A DNA stretch of 20,690 bases from Sphingomonadales bacterium (GTDB lineage: Bacteria; Pseudomonadota; Alphaproteobacteria; Sphingomonadales; Sphingomonadaceae). The stretch lies in assembly GCA_020200935.1 (NCBI GenBank), contig JAIVHR010000162.1, positions 14,371-35,060 on the forward strand. The letters run 5' to 3'. The notes below the pieces were generated by a model. The model was not told where the DNA came from, did no database searches, and worked only from the letters and a program-made list of their open reading frames with translations. Made by a program: the position numbers and the translations under genes. Within the stretch, counting starts at the first letter, position 1. Each line of letters starts with the position of its first letter. Below are positions 9,178 through 18,405 of the stretch, one piece after another.

Positions 9178-9483
9178 TCAGCGTGCCCGTGCGTTGCAGG
9201 CGGCAAGCTCATCCTCGCTCAGCGCTTCGCCGTCGGCGGTGAATTCGGTCACCGGGCCGAGTTCGCGCACGACATGGACGCAGCTGTTGGCCGGGCCGCT
9301 GCGGGCGGTGGCGGTGGCGCATTCGGTGCCGTTGCAGACCCAGGCGGCATTGCGGATCACCGGCGTGCGCTCGCCGGTCGCCTCGGCGAGGGTCACCCGA
9401 TAGTTGGCGGCCTGGCCGGCGGTGGCGGTGAACAGCAGGCCGACGGTCAGCATCGACATGAAGACGGAGATCAAACGTTGCAT
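9178..9483 (-). CDS. CC_3452-family small secreted protein
   Basis: A 101-residue protein with a signal peptide (residues 1-21, ending 'TAGQA') followed by a small domain with the family's pattern: 'VIRNAAWVCNGTECAT', a second Cys in 'SCVHVVRELGPVTEFTADGEAL', and a final 'LAACNARAR'. The four Cys residues may form two disulfides in the periplasm. This family is common in Sphingomonadales and Caulobacterales and its function is unknown. I chose ATG 9483 (MQRLISVFM) over a GTG at 9516 because it puts the signal peptide at the N-terminus. It is divergent from the HxlR regulator, with operator-like palindromes between them. Confidence 0.8.
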   Translation of the reverse strand: MQRLISVFMSMLTVGLLFTATAGQAANYRVTLAEATGERTPVIRNAAWVCNGTECATATARSGPANSCVHVVRELGPVTEFTADGEALSEDELAACNARAR

Positions 9484-9500
9484 GATAGGGGCCTTTCCAT

Positions 9501-9553
9501 TTAGGTTGCGAATCACTACCTAACGAATTAAGTTTTAGGTTGCAACTAAAAAC
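9501..9553. promoter_or_regulatory. Two AT-rich palindromes, candidate HxlR operators
   Basis: In the 125-base divergent gap are TTAGGT (9501-9506) facing ACCTAA (9518-9523), and a 22-base near-palindrome at 9532-9553 (GTTTTAG-GTTGCAA-CTAAAAAC). TTAGGTTGC also occurs as a direct repeat in the two sites. HxlR/MarR-type dimers bind such palindromes, often at their own promoter, so joint control of the regulator and the CC_3452 gene is plausible. Confidence 0.5.
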
Positions 9554-9608
9554 TCAATTGCGCATGTCTTTTGCGCGCTTGCAGTTTTTGCATTAGGAAA
9601 GACGGTCC

Positions 9609-10085
9609 ATGGGCAAGCTTATCGAAAATCTGGCCGACGGTGGCGGCGAATGCGGGCTTCCGCATGCGCTCGAGGCGATGGGCGAACGCTGGTCCTTCAT
9701 GATTCTGCGCGCCGCCTTCAACGGTCTCAAACATTTCGAGGAAATGCAGGCAAGCCTCGGTATCGCCCGCAACATCCTCGCCAATCGGCTCGGCCGGCTC
9801 GTCGCCACCGGCATTCTCGAACGCCAGCCCTGCCCCGATGATCGGCGAAAGATCGAATATCGGCTGACCGCGAAGGGCGAATCGCTGTTGCCGGCGATGA
9901 TCGCACTCCGGCAATGGGGCGAGCGCTGGGGCGACGGCGGGCTCTCCAACCCGGTGCTTTGCGACCGGCGCGACCGTCAGCCCGTCCAGCGCGTACGCAT
10001 CCACGCCCAGGACGGCCGCGCGCTCGACTGGCACGACCTGACCTGGGTCGATCAGAGCGAGCTGGTGTCAGAGGCGGCGGAGTAG
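9609..10085 (+). CDS. HxlR-family winged-helix transcriptional regulator
   Basis: The 158-residue product has the HxlR winged-helix domain at about residues 13-105: 'CGLPHALEAMGERWSFMILRAAF', the recognition-helix region 'IARNILANRLGRLVATGIL', then the wing 'RRKIEYRLTAKGESLLP'. Members are small dimeric repressors or activators that sense redox state, aldehydes, drugs or phenolics; the ligand here is unknown. The C-terminal 50 residues ('VQRVRIHAQDGRALDWHDL') extend beyond the minimal domain, as in many proteobacterial members. The gene is divergent from the CC_3452 gene and has palindromic sites in its own promoter region, suggesting autoregulation. It looks complete. Confidence 0.88.
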   Translation: MGKLIENLADGGGECGLPHALEAMGERWSFMILRAAFNGLKHFEEMQASLGIARNILANRLGRLVATGILERQPCPDDRRKIEYRLTAKGESLLPAMIALRQWGERWGDGGLSNPVLCDRRDRQPVQRVRIHAQDGRALDWHDLTWVDQSELVSEAAE

Positions 10086-10091
10086 CAACCT

Positions 10092-10171
10092 GTCATCCCG
10101 GCGAATGCCGGTATCTCAGGCGGTTGGGCGATTCCCTTGTGGCTCTGGATTCCGGCTTTCGCCGGAATGAC
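10092..10171. repeat. REP-like inverted repeat between convergent genes
   Basis: GTCATCCCGGCGAATGCCGG at 10092-10111 is an imperfect inverted partner of CCGGCTTTCGCCGGAATGAC at 10152-10171. Each arm also folds on itself (CCGGC/GCCGG). It begins six bases after the HxlR stop. The 'ATTCCGGCTTTCGCCGGAATGAC' type is a common proteobacterial intergenic repeat and is distinct from the GCGAGGAGC type elsewhere in the window. Confidence 0.75.
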
Positions 10172-10178
10172 GGCATAC

Positions 10179-10207
10179 AAAAAGGGCCCGCCGCGGCGAG
10201 CCCTCTT
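10179..10207 (-). terminator. Intrinsic terminator of rpoZ
   Basis: On the minus strand GGGCTCGCC pairs with GGCGGGCCC and is followed by TTTTTG, about 24 bases after the rpoZ stop codon. This is the expected position and shape for a Rho-independent terminator. Confidence 0.75.
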
Positions 10208-10230
10208 CGATTCCCGAAATCTGACCGGCG

Positions 10231-10575
10231 TCAGCCGTCATAATCGCTCGAAACATTGGTGTTGCGCGGCGGCGCCGAAGCGGTGAGGCGCAAAGCTTCG
10301 GCCGACTGGGACAGCGAGCCGACGGCATCGGCCTCTTCCTCGTCGTCGACCTGGACCTTCTGCAAGCCGCTGACCAGCGCTTCCTCGAGATGCTTGGGCT
10401 TGACCGTCTGTTCGGCGATCTCGCGCAGGGCGACGACCGGATTCTTGTCGCGGTCGCGGTCGATGGTCAGCTCGCCGCCGCCCGAAATCTCGCGCGCGCG
10501 CTGGGCGGCGAGCAGCACCAGATCGAAGCGGTTGGGGACCTTGTCGACGCAATCTTCAACGGTAACGCGGGCCAT
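10231..10575 (-). CDS. rpoZ: RNA polymerase omega subunit
   Basis: A 114-residue protein beginning '[20 protein letters not shown]', with '[10 protein letters not shown]' and '[12 protein letters not shown]', the conserved omega core. Omega binds the beta-prime C-terminus and aids polymerase assembly; in proteobacteria it also forms one ppGpp site. The tail after residue 75 is acidic and then low-complexity (Asp/Glu then Ser/Ala), longer than in E. coli and usual for alphaproteobacteria. The start at ATG 10575 is supported by GGAG seven bases upstream (10582-10585 on the + strand). A terminator follows. The damaged rel gene lies about 1.1 kb downstream on the same strand, separated by the CC_3452/HxlR pair. 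The gene appears intact. Confidence 0.95.
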   Translation of the reverse strand: MARVTVEDCVDKVPNRFDLVLLAAQRAREISGGGELTIDRDRDKNPVVALREIAEQTVKPKHLEEALVSGLQKVQVDDEEEADAVGSLSQSAEALRLTASAPPRNTNVSSDYDG

Positions 10576-10690
10576 GCATGGCTCCATTTCAGCAATGACT
10601 GGAAGGCGCGCGAGATAGGGACGGGCGCGGCTTTTGTCAATCTGCGGCGGCGCTTGCGGCGATCCCGCGATTGGCCGATAGACGGCGCGA

Positions 10691-11713
10691 ATGGCCGATC
10701 TCGACACCCCCGATTATGCGCTGCCCGATATCGACGGGCACAGCTTCACGCTGTTCCCCGACGGGCCCGACCGGCTCGCGGCGCTGATCGAGCTCATCGA
10801 TTCGGCGCGGACCAGCATCAAGCTGCTCTATTAGGCCGCAGGCTATTTCTGCCGCTTCCAGCCGACACGCGGTCGACGCTATCTAATCCGCAACCACCAG
10901 AAGATGGCGGTCGCCGACGAGGCCCGCGCGCTGATCGGCGGCTTCAATATCGAGGCCGGCTATTTCGCGCCCTACAAGGAGGAGGGCTGGCGCGATCTCG
11001 GGCTTGGCGTCGAGGGCCCGGCAGCGAGGCGCCTTTCGGGTTATTTCGACGACATCGCGCGCTGGTCGAGCGATCCGAAGGCCAAGATCGAGGATCTGCG
11101 CGGCCTGCTCCATCGCAACAACCAGCAGGACGGCGCGGTGCGCTGGGTGCTGGGCGGGCCGACGCGAGATCTCAGCCCCTGGGCCCAATCGCTGCGCAAC
11201 GATTTGTACGGCGCCCGGAAAGTCGACATGATCGCCGCCTATTTCGCCCCGCATGCAGCGCTGATGCGGCCGATCCGCAGCGTCGCCAAGCGCGGCCGCG
11301 CACGGATCATCACCGCTTCGAAATCGGACAATAACGCGACCATCGCCGCCGCGCGCAACCGCTATCGCTACCTGCTGCCCGAGACCGAGATCTACGAATA
11401 TCAGCCGATGAAGCTGCATACCAAGCTCTATGTCGTCGACGATATCGTCTATATCGGCTCGGCCAATTTCGACGTCCGCAGCCTCTATCTCAATCTCGAG
11501 CTGATGCTGCGCATCCACGATGCCGATTTCGCCGCGATCATCCGCCGCCTGGTCGATCACGAGATCGCCGACAGCAAGCGGATCACGCCCGAAGCCTATG
11601 CCGCGAGCCAGACGATCTGGACGCGGATCAAGGGGCGGCTGTCCTATTTCCTGATTTCGGTGCTCGACTATAACGTCTCGCGCCGGCTCAATTTCGGGCT
11701 CGACGGGCGATAG
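10691..11713 (+). pseudogene. Phospholipase D / cardiolipin synthase-like gene with internal loss and in-frame TAG
   Basis: One reading frame runs from ATG 10691 to TAG 11711-11713 but is cut by TAG at 10832-10834 (codon 48). Downstream it continues in the same frame with two HxKxxxxD catalytic motifs: 'HQKMAVAD' (from about residue 69) and 'HTKLYVVD' (from about 243, in 'GSANFDVRS'), typical of PLD-superfamily phosphatidyl transferases such as cardiolipin synthase. The segment normally between 'SIKLLYY' and 'GYFCRFQP', about 40-46 residues including the first strand-helix unit, is absent, and the stop codon arises at that join (TA|GGCC). A translation restart at ATG 10904 would leave 269 residues lacking the first motif. 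It converges with the methyltransferase, 13 bases away. Confidence 0.85.
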
Positions 11714-11726
11714 GGTTTCGGTGGGG

Positions 11727-12347
11727 CTAGCCCTCGCCCTTCCACCCCCAATAGAGCCTCGCGGGCGGGATATTCCAGAATTCGAAACTTTCATCGACCC
11801 GGTCGAAATTGGGCGCGATGAAAGCGCGGCATTTGGGCGAGAATTGATAGACCATGAAGGCGCCGCCCGGCCCCACCACGCGCCCGGTGGCTCGGCCGAT
11901 CTCCTCGCCGACGCCCGGCGGCAGGGTCGAGAAGGGCAGGCCAGAAAGCACGTAATCGGCCTTTTGGAAGCCATGCTCCTTGACGATCGCCTCGACATCG
12001 GCGGCCGATCGGTTGACCACCGAAAAGCGCGGATCGGTAATCTCGCGCTTGAGATAGGCGACGAAATCGGGGTTGGTGTCGATCGCGATCAGCTTTGCGT
12101 CGGGGCGCATCCTGTCGAGCACCGGGCGGCAGAAGGTGCCGACGCCCGGCCCATATTCGACGAACAGCCGGGTATTCTCCCAATCGACCGGCGCGAGCAT
12201 CTTGTCGATCAGCCGGGTCGAGGAGGGTATCACCGAACCGACCATCACCGGATGTTTGAGGAACCCCTTGAAGAACAGCGCCAGCGGCCCCGGTCCGTGC
12301 GAACCGGAGTGGCGGCGCCGTTCTGAGGGCATGGCGGTTTCGGGCAT
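11727..12347 (-). CDS. Class I SAM-dependent methyltransferase, phospholipid N-methyltransferase-like
   Basis: A roughly 206-residue Rossmann methyltransferase. SAM-binding motif I is 'VEYGPGVGTF', the acidic residue of motif II lies in 'LIAIDTNPDF', and motif IV is 'ADYVLSGLPFSTLP'. The N-terminal 'FFKGFLKHPVMVGSVIPSS' resembles the Sinorhizobium-type phospholipid N-methyltransferase group (COG3963-like) and also KsgA-like rRNA dimethylases; substrate assignment is therefore tentative. I prefer ATG 12347 because GGAA lies six bases upstream; ATG 12353, two codons earlier, and ATG 12332 are alternatives. The gene is intact and converges with the cardiolipin-synthase-like gene, so both may concern membrane lipids. 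It is divergent from the MFS gene across about 200 bases in which I see no clear site. Confidence 0.8.
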   Translation of the reverse strand: MPETAMPSERRRHSGSHGPGPLALFFKGFLKHPVMVGSVIPSSTRLIDKMLAPVDWENTRLFVEYGPGVGTFCRPVLDRMRPDAKLIAIDTNPDFVAYLKREITDPRFSVVNRSAADVEAIVKEHGFQKADYVLSGLPFSTLPPGVGEEIGRATGRVVGPGGAFMVYQFSPKCRAFIAPNFDRVDESFEFWNIPPARLYWGWKGEG

Positions 12348-12554
12348 CGTCATTTCCGTATCGAGATAGGAAGTCGCGCCGGGTAAGCAAATGCGCTTGC
12401 GCTTGGCAAGAGACGAGGCGCTTTCGCCTGCCCGAGTGGCCCGGTATGGGAAAGGGATGCAGCCTGCCTCCCATCGACCCGATTTTCACCGGGCCATGCA
12501 TCTTCCGCGATCGTTCCCGTCCGGAACAAGGATGCCCGGTTCGACGAGTCTCCG

Positions 12555-13698
12555 ATGGCCGTGAGTCCGCTCGGCGCCGGCGGCATCCGCCGCGACCGTT
12601 TCCTCGTGCTGTTCCTCGTCATGCTGATCGCGGCGGCGGGGAACACGGCGATGCAGTCGGTGATGCCGACCATCGGCCGGGCGCTCGCCATCCCCGATTT
12701 CTGGGTGTCGATCGCCTATAGCTGGTCGGCCTTGCTGTGGGTGCTGATGGCGCCGCACTGGGCGCGGCAATCGGACAAGCGCGGGCGCAAACCGCTGATG
12801 CAATTGGGCACGATCGGCTTCATCTCGGCGATGGCGATCTGCGGGCTGATCCTGTGGGCTGGGCTCGCCGGATGGCTGGCGCCGGTCACCACCTTCGTCA
12901 TCTTCGCCATCGCGCGCGCTCTCTATGGCGGGCTGGGCTCGGCGGCGCCGCCCGCCGTCCAGGCCTATGTAGCGGGCGATCGGCGTCGTCGTCTGGCTGC
13001 TGACCGCATGGCTGCTTCCCAACGACCAGCCGCGTCACCGTGCCCGCGGCGCGATCTCGAGCGAGCCCTCGATCGGCGGCTTCACCGGCAGCACGGCGAT
13101 CCGCGAGGATGAGGATGTCGACGCCGCCGAGAAGCGGCTGCGCTGGGGCGACCGGCGCGTGGCGCCGTGGCTCGTCATCGGGGTCGCCGGCGGGCACGGC
13201 CATGCGGCGATGCTCGGGGTGATCGGCTTTCTCGTCATCGACCGGCTGGGCGGCCCGCTCGATGCGGCGCAGCAGGCGATCGGCATCGTGCTGATGGCCG
13301 GCGCCGGCGCGACCCTGCTCGCCCAATGGGGGCTGATCCCGCAGCTCAACCTGTCGCCCAAGCGGCTGGTGATCTGGGGCTTCGGACTCGGCACGGCGGG
13401 CTGCCTCGCGGTTGCGAATGCGACAAGCCTCTACGGCATCACGGTCGGCTTCGCGCTCGCCTCGCTCGGCATGGGGCTGTTTCGTCCGGGCTTCACGAGC
13501 GGCGCCTCGCTCGCCGTGAGCCAGCAGGAGCAGGGCCAGATCGCCGGCATGGTGACCTCGGTCAACGGCCTGGCTTTCATCGCCGCGCCGGCGATCGGGG
13601 TTATCCTGTACGGTTTCTGGGGGCCGCTGCCCTATCTGATCGCCGCCGCATCGTTCGCGCTGCTGGCGATCTGGTCGGGCTTCGCGCTCGAGGAATAG
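12555..13698 (+). pseudogene. MFS transporter, internally deleted and frameshifted
   Basis: Two fragments of a major facilitator permease lie in different frames. Frame one from ATG 12555 gives the first helices ('FLVLFLVMLIAAAGNTAMQ') and the loop 2-3 signature-like 'RQSDKRGRKPLMQLG', ending at 'AVQAYVA' near 12974. Frame two resumes at 12976 with 'AIGVVVWLLTAWLLPNDQ' (end of helix 6), a hydrophilic central loop, and helices 7-12, to TAG 13698. About 50 residues (roughly helix 5 and the start of helix 6) are missing between them. No start signal is obvious for the second half. The substrate cannot be assigned; the family includes multidrug and sugar exporters. Both fragments look otherwise undamaged. 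Confidence 0.85.
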
Positions 13699-13721
13699 GC
13701 CCCTCTCCGGGGCGGGGAGGA

Positions 13722-15854
<2,133 letters not shown>

Positions 15855-15955
15855 GCGCAATCCGCTCCTGCTTTCGGGCCAACATAAGCAGCGGGGCAAA
15901 AGTTGCGAGGCCTGGCGCGCAATATGTGCTCCTGGTGCTTTTGCGCAGGCAGGAG

Positions 15956-16022
15956 CCCAGTCCCGCACGATCGCCACGGACCCGAACCGTCGAACCGTTG
16001 GGACTGGATTCCTTCCTTCGCA
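15956..16022. repeat. Degenerate REP-like sequence
   Basis: CCCAGTCCC near 15956 faces GGGACTGG near 16000, followed by GGATTCCTTCCTTCGCAGGAAT, a diverged version of the 'GGATTCC..GGAAT' arm seen in proteobacterial intergenic repeats. The pairing is partial, so this is a weak call. It lies in the 424-base gap between the CDC48-like and LysR genes. Confidence 0.4.
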
Positions 16023-16050
16023 GGAATACGGGAACTGCCGATTGCAGATA

Positions 16051-16096
16051 AAAAAACGGGCCGGCCAAAGAGGGGGGCGGCCGGCCCGTAGTTTTA
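16051..16096 (-). terminator. Strong GC hairpin, terminator-like on the minus strand
   Basis: CGGGCCGGCC (16057-16066) pairs perfectly with GGCCGGCCCG (16079-16088). On the minus strand it is followed by TTTTTTATC, on the + strand only by TAGTTTTAG. Neither flanking gene ends here (both start from this gap), so its client gene is not visible. Confidence 0.55.
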
Positions 16097-16137
16097 GGAG
16101 AGGATGCCTGAAAGGCCCGCGCTATTTGCGTTGCATT

Positions 16138-16187
16138 TTGCAATTGTGCAATTGCGAAAAGCGCGGTATAAATTGCACATACTGCAA
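16138..16187. promoter_or_regulatory. LysR promoter/operator candidate
   Basis: The sequence contains a perfect inverted repeat GCAATTG-TG-CAATTGC (16140-16155) and the 15-base TTGCA-CATAC-TGCAA (16173-16187), which fits the LysR T-N11-A box. TATAAA at 16167-16172 is a candidate -10 with weak TTGTGC at 16144-16149 seventeen bases upstream. This suggests autoregulation of the LysR gene, which starts about 90 bases downstream. Confidence 0.45.
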
Positions 16188-16278
16188 CTCGGGGGCGACA
16201 AAGCCAACGAAATCCGGGGGTTGCAAAAGACCGATCGCGCTGCAGCGCACCATGGAAAGCCGGGGAGGGCTGGAAAAT

Positions 16279-17220
16279 ATGCGCAGATTGCCGCCGCTCA
16301 CCGCGATCGAGGCCTTCGTCCAGGTCGCGCGCCTCGGCTCGGTCAAGGCAGCCGCCGACGAGCTCTCGCTGTCTTCGCCGGCGCTCAGCCGCCGCATCCA
16401 GAATCTCGAGAATTTCCTCGACCGGCCGCTGTTCGAGCGCCGCCATCACGCGATGGTGTTGACCGTCGAAGGCGCCGGGCTGCTGGCCAGAGTCGGGCCG
16501 CTGCTCGACCAGCTGACCGATGCGATCGAACGGACGACGGGCAACCGTGAGCTGATGCGGCTGCGGCTGGGCGTGCTGCCGCTATTCGCCTCGCAACGGC
16601 TGATCGGCGAGCTGCCCGAGCTGCGCCGCCGCTATCCGCAGCTCCATATCGATATCGACACCGCCGCCCACGGCACCGCGCGGCTGGGCGACTGGCTCGA
16701 CGCGGCGATCGTGCTCGCCCGCGGCATCGACCCGGCGCTTTATTCGCGCCGCATGGACGAGAATGTCATCGCCCCGCTCGGCGGCCGCGATCTGAGGCTG
16801 CATGGCAAGCCGGTCACCGATCCGCGCCAGCTATCCGAACTGACGATCTTCCTCCATCGCGACATGACCGAGACCTTCGATTATTGGCGCAAGGCGATCG
16901 GCATGCCCGATCTCGAGCCCGCGGCCGAAGACCATTTCGATTCGGGCCAGCTGATGCTCGACGCCGCGGCCCAGGGGCTCGGCGTTGCTTTCATGCTCGA
17001 ATCGCATCGCCAGGACGCGCACGATCCGCGGCTCGTCCAGCTCTTCGACACCCGTGTCGAGAGCCCCTACAGCTACTGGTTCGTCTGCCGCCGCCCGGCG
17101 CTCCGGCGCCGGCCGGTGAAGCTGTTCCACGACTGGCTGTTCGATAATGTCTGCCGCAAGGCCGCGGTCGACGGCGCCGACTCCGCCAAAGAGCTCGCTG
17201 GCACGGCCGCGGCATCCTAA
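16279..17220 (+). CDS. LysR-family transcriptional regulator, GcvA/AmpR-like
   Basis: A 313-residue regulator. The N-terminal winged helix-turn-helix (about 1-60) reads 'LPPLTAIEAFVQVARLGSVKAAADELSLSSPALSRRIQNLE', followed by 'FERRHHAMVLTVEGAGLL', then the linker helix and a periplasmic-binding-protein-like effector domain (about 92-295). The opening 'RLPPLTAIEAF' resembles the GcvA/AmpR subgroup. Effector and targets are unknown. ATG 16279 is chosen because GGGGAGGG lies about nine bases upstream; ATG 16252 has no such site. LysR genes usually have a divergent target, but the divergent neighbour here is the CDC48-like ATPase across 424 bases with a terminator-like hairpin between, so the usual target may be absent. 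The gene looks intact; a palindromic repeat begins two bases after its stop. Confidence 0.9.
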   Translation: MRRLPPLTAIEAFVQVARLGSVKAAADELSLSSPALSRRIQNLENFLDRPLFERRHHAMVLTVEGAGLLARVGPLLDQLTDAIERTTGNRELMRLRLGVLPLFASQRLIGELPELRRRYPQLHIDIDTAAHGTARLGDWLDAAIVLARGIDPALYSRRMDENVIAPLGGRDLRLHGKPVTDPRQLSELTIFLHRDMTETFDYWRKAIGMPDLEPAAEDHFDSGQLMLDAAAQGLGVAFMLESHRQDAHDPRLVQLFDTRVESPYSYWFVCRRPALRRRPVKLFHDWLFDNVCRKAAVDGADSAKELAGTAAAS

Positions 17221-17222
17221 AT

Positions 17223-17327
17223 CGTCATTGCGAGGAGCCGAAGGGGACGCGGCAATCCAGTTCAGAGTTTGCCACTGAATGATCGGCGGGGCTGGATTGC
17301 TTCGTCGCTACGCTCCTCGCAATGACG
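17223..17327. repeat. Palindromic intergenic repeat, copy 2 (inverted relative to copy 1)
   Basis: Arms are 17223-17260 (CGTCATTGCGAGGAGC ... GGCAATCCAG) and 17292-17327 (CTGGATTGC ... GCTCCTCGCAATGACG). The left arm has the 'GCCGAAGG.GACGCGG' interior found in the right arm of copy 1 (7157-7195), and the right arm carries the 'GTAGCGACGA' type found in copy 1's left arm. The spacers are unrelated. It lies between the convergent LysR and SDR stops. Confidence 0.85.
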
Positions 17328-17351
17328 GCGTGAAACGTGCGAGCTCCCCGC

Positions 17352-18374
17352 CTATTGCTGCAGGAGCTTGACGATCTCGCGGGTCACGCTGCGCGGGGTG
17401 ATCCGGTTCGATTGCACCATCGCCTTGTTGACGAGGCCGGGGACGACGACGGCCTTGTTCTTGTCGAGCCCGGCGAGCCCGGCATCGACCACCGCCTCGG
17501 CATCGCCGGCGAATTTCTTGAACAGCTGGGTGTCTTCCATTGCGGCGGCCTGCGCGAATTCGGTGCGCGTCGCGCCCGGGCACAGCGCGGTGACGTGGAT
17601 ATTGTCGCCCGCCAGCTCCTCATGCAGCGCCTCGCTGAAGGATAATACGAAGGCCTTGGTCGCGTAATAGGTCGCCATATAGGGGCCGGCCTGGAAGGCG
17701 GCGGTCGAGGCGACGTTGAGGATGCCGCCGCCGCCGTTGGCGAGCATCGACGGCACCACTCGGTGGCACAGATCCATCAGCGCGACGACGTTGACCTGGA
17801 CCATGTCGATCTGGTCGCCGCCGGCGATTTTCCAGAAATCGCCGCGCAAGCCGAAGCCGGCATTGTTGATCAGGGTGCGGACATAGAAGCCCTGCTCCTC
17901 GATCCGCGCGATGATCGCCTCGGGCGCGTCATAGTCGCTCAGATCCTCGGCGATTACGATGGTTTCGGGTCCGAGGATCTTGGCCAGCTTCTCGAGGCGG
18001 TTCCTGCCTTCGACGACCTGGCCCCAGACGGTATATTGGCGGTCGAGATGCGGGATATCGTCGAAACAGATGAAGAACTGGCTGTTGGCGCTGTCGGGAT
18101 CGGCGGTGCGCGCCATCGAGCAGGTGCCGCGGGTGTGCGGTTCGGAGGAGAATTCCTGTTTCAGGTTTGGCTTGTCCGAGCCGTGCATGCCGGTGCCGGT
18201 CGGGTCGCCGCCCTGCGCCATGAAATCGGGGATCACCCGGTGAAACACGACATCGTCGTAAAAGCCTTGCTCGGCGAGCTCGGTGACCCGCGCGACATGG
18301 TTGGGCGCGAGATCGGGGCGCAGCTTGATGACGACATCGCCGCCGGGAAGGGTGAAAGTGAGTGTGTCGGCCAT
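17352..18374 (-). CDS. Cyclophilin-SDR fusion ORF, both parts truncated
   Basis: The 340-residue frame joins two unrelated proteins. Residues 1-123 are a cytoplasmic cyclophilin-type peptidyl-prolyl isomerase ('FHRVIPDFMAQGGDPTGTG', 'NSQFFICF', 'YTVWGQVVEG'), missing its last 20-25 residues. Residues 124-340 are a short-chain dehydrogenase/reductase ('LINNAGFGLRG' 167-177, Ser222, Tyr235-xxx-Lys239), missing its N-terminal TGxxxGIG NAD(P)-binding strand and about 45 residues. The join is at about 18005/18006. I know of no natural family with this architecture, and loss of the nucleotide-binding motif should abolish the oxidoreductase. It most likely derives from two adjacent co-oriented genes fused by a deletion. 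The start ATG 18374 has AGGAG six bases upstream and belongs to the isomerase. Confidence 0.85.
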   Translation of the reverse strand: MADTLTFTLPGGDVVIKLRPDLAPNHVARVTELAEQGFYDDVVFHRVIPDFMAQGGDPTGTGMHGSDKPNLKQEFSSEPHTRGTCSMARTADPDSANSQFFICFDDIPHLDRQYTVWGQVVEGRNRLEKLAKILGPETIVIAEDLSDYDAPEAIIARIEEQGFYVRTLINNAGFGLRGDFWKIAGGDQIDMVQVNVVALMDLCHRVVPSMLANGGGGILNVASTAAFQAGPYMATYYATKAFVLSFSEALHEELAGDNIHVTALCPGATRTEFAQAAAMEDTQLFKKFAGDAEAVVDAGLAGLDKNKAVVVPGLVNKAMVQSNRITPRSVTREIVKLLQQ

Positions 18375-18405
18375 GAGGGCTCCTGTATTTGCGATTGCGG
18401 CCTAC

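Noticed and set aside
7163..9403. 746-codon open frame on the + strand opposite rel
   Set aside because: It is antisense to clear Rel homology, has no recognisable domain, and is Ala/Leu/Asp/Gly/Arg-rich as expected of a GC-rich shadow frame.
10832..10834. TAG read-through or recoding in the PLD gene
   Set aside because: The stop coincides with a block of missing residues and is formed by the join itself.
12966..12982. Programmed frameshifting to explain the two MFS frames
   Set aside because: There is no slippery heptamer, and about 50 family residues are missing at the same point, which frameshifting cannot explain.
16104..16550. 148-codon frame starting after AGGAGAGG upstream of LysR
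   Set aside because: It covers the LysR promoter/operator and then overlaps LysR out of frame; no family features.
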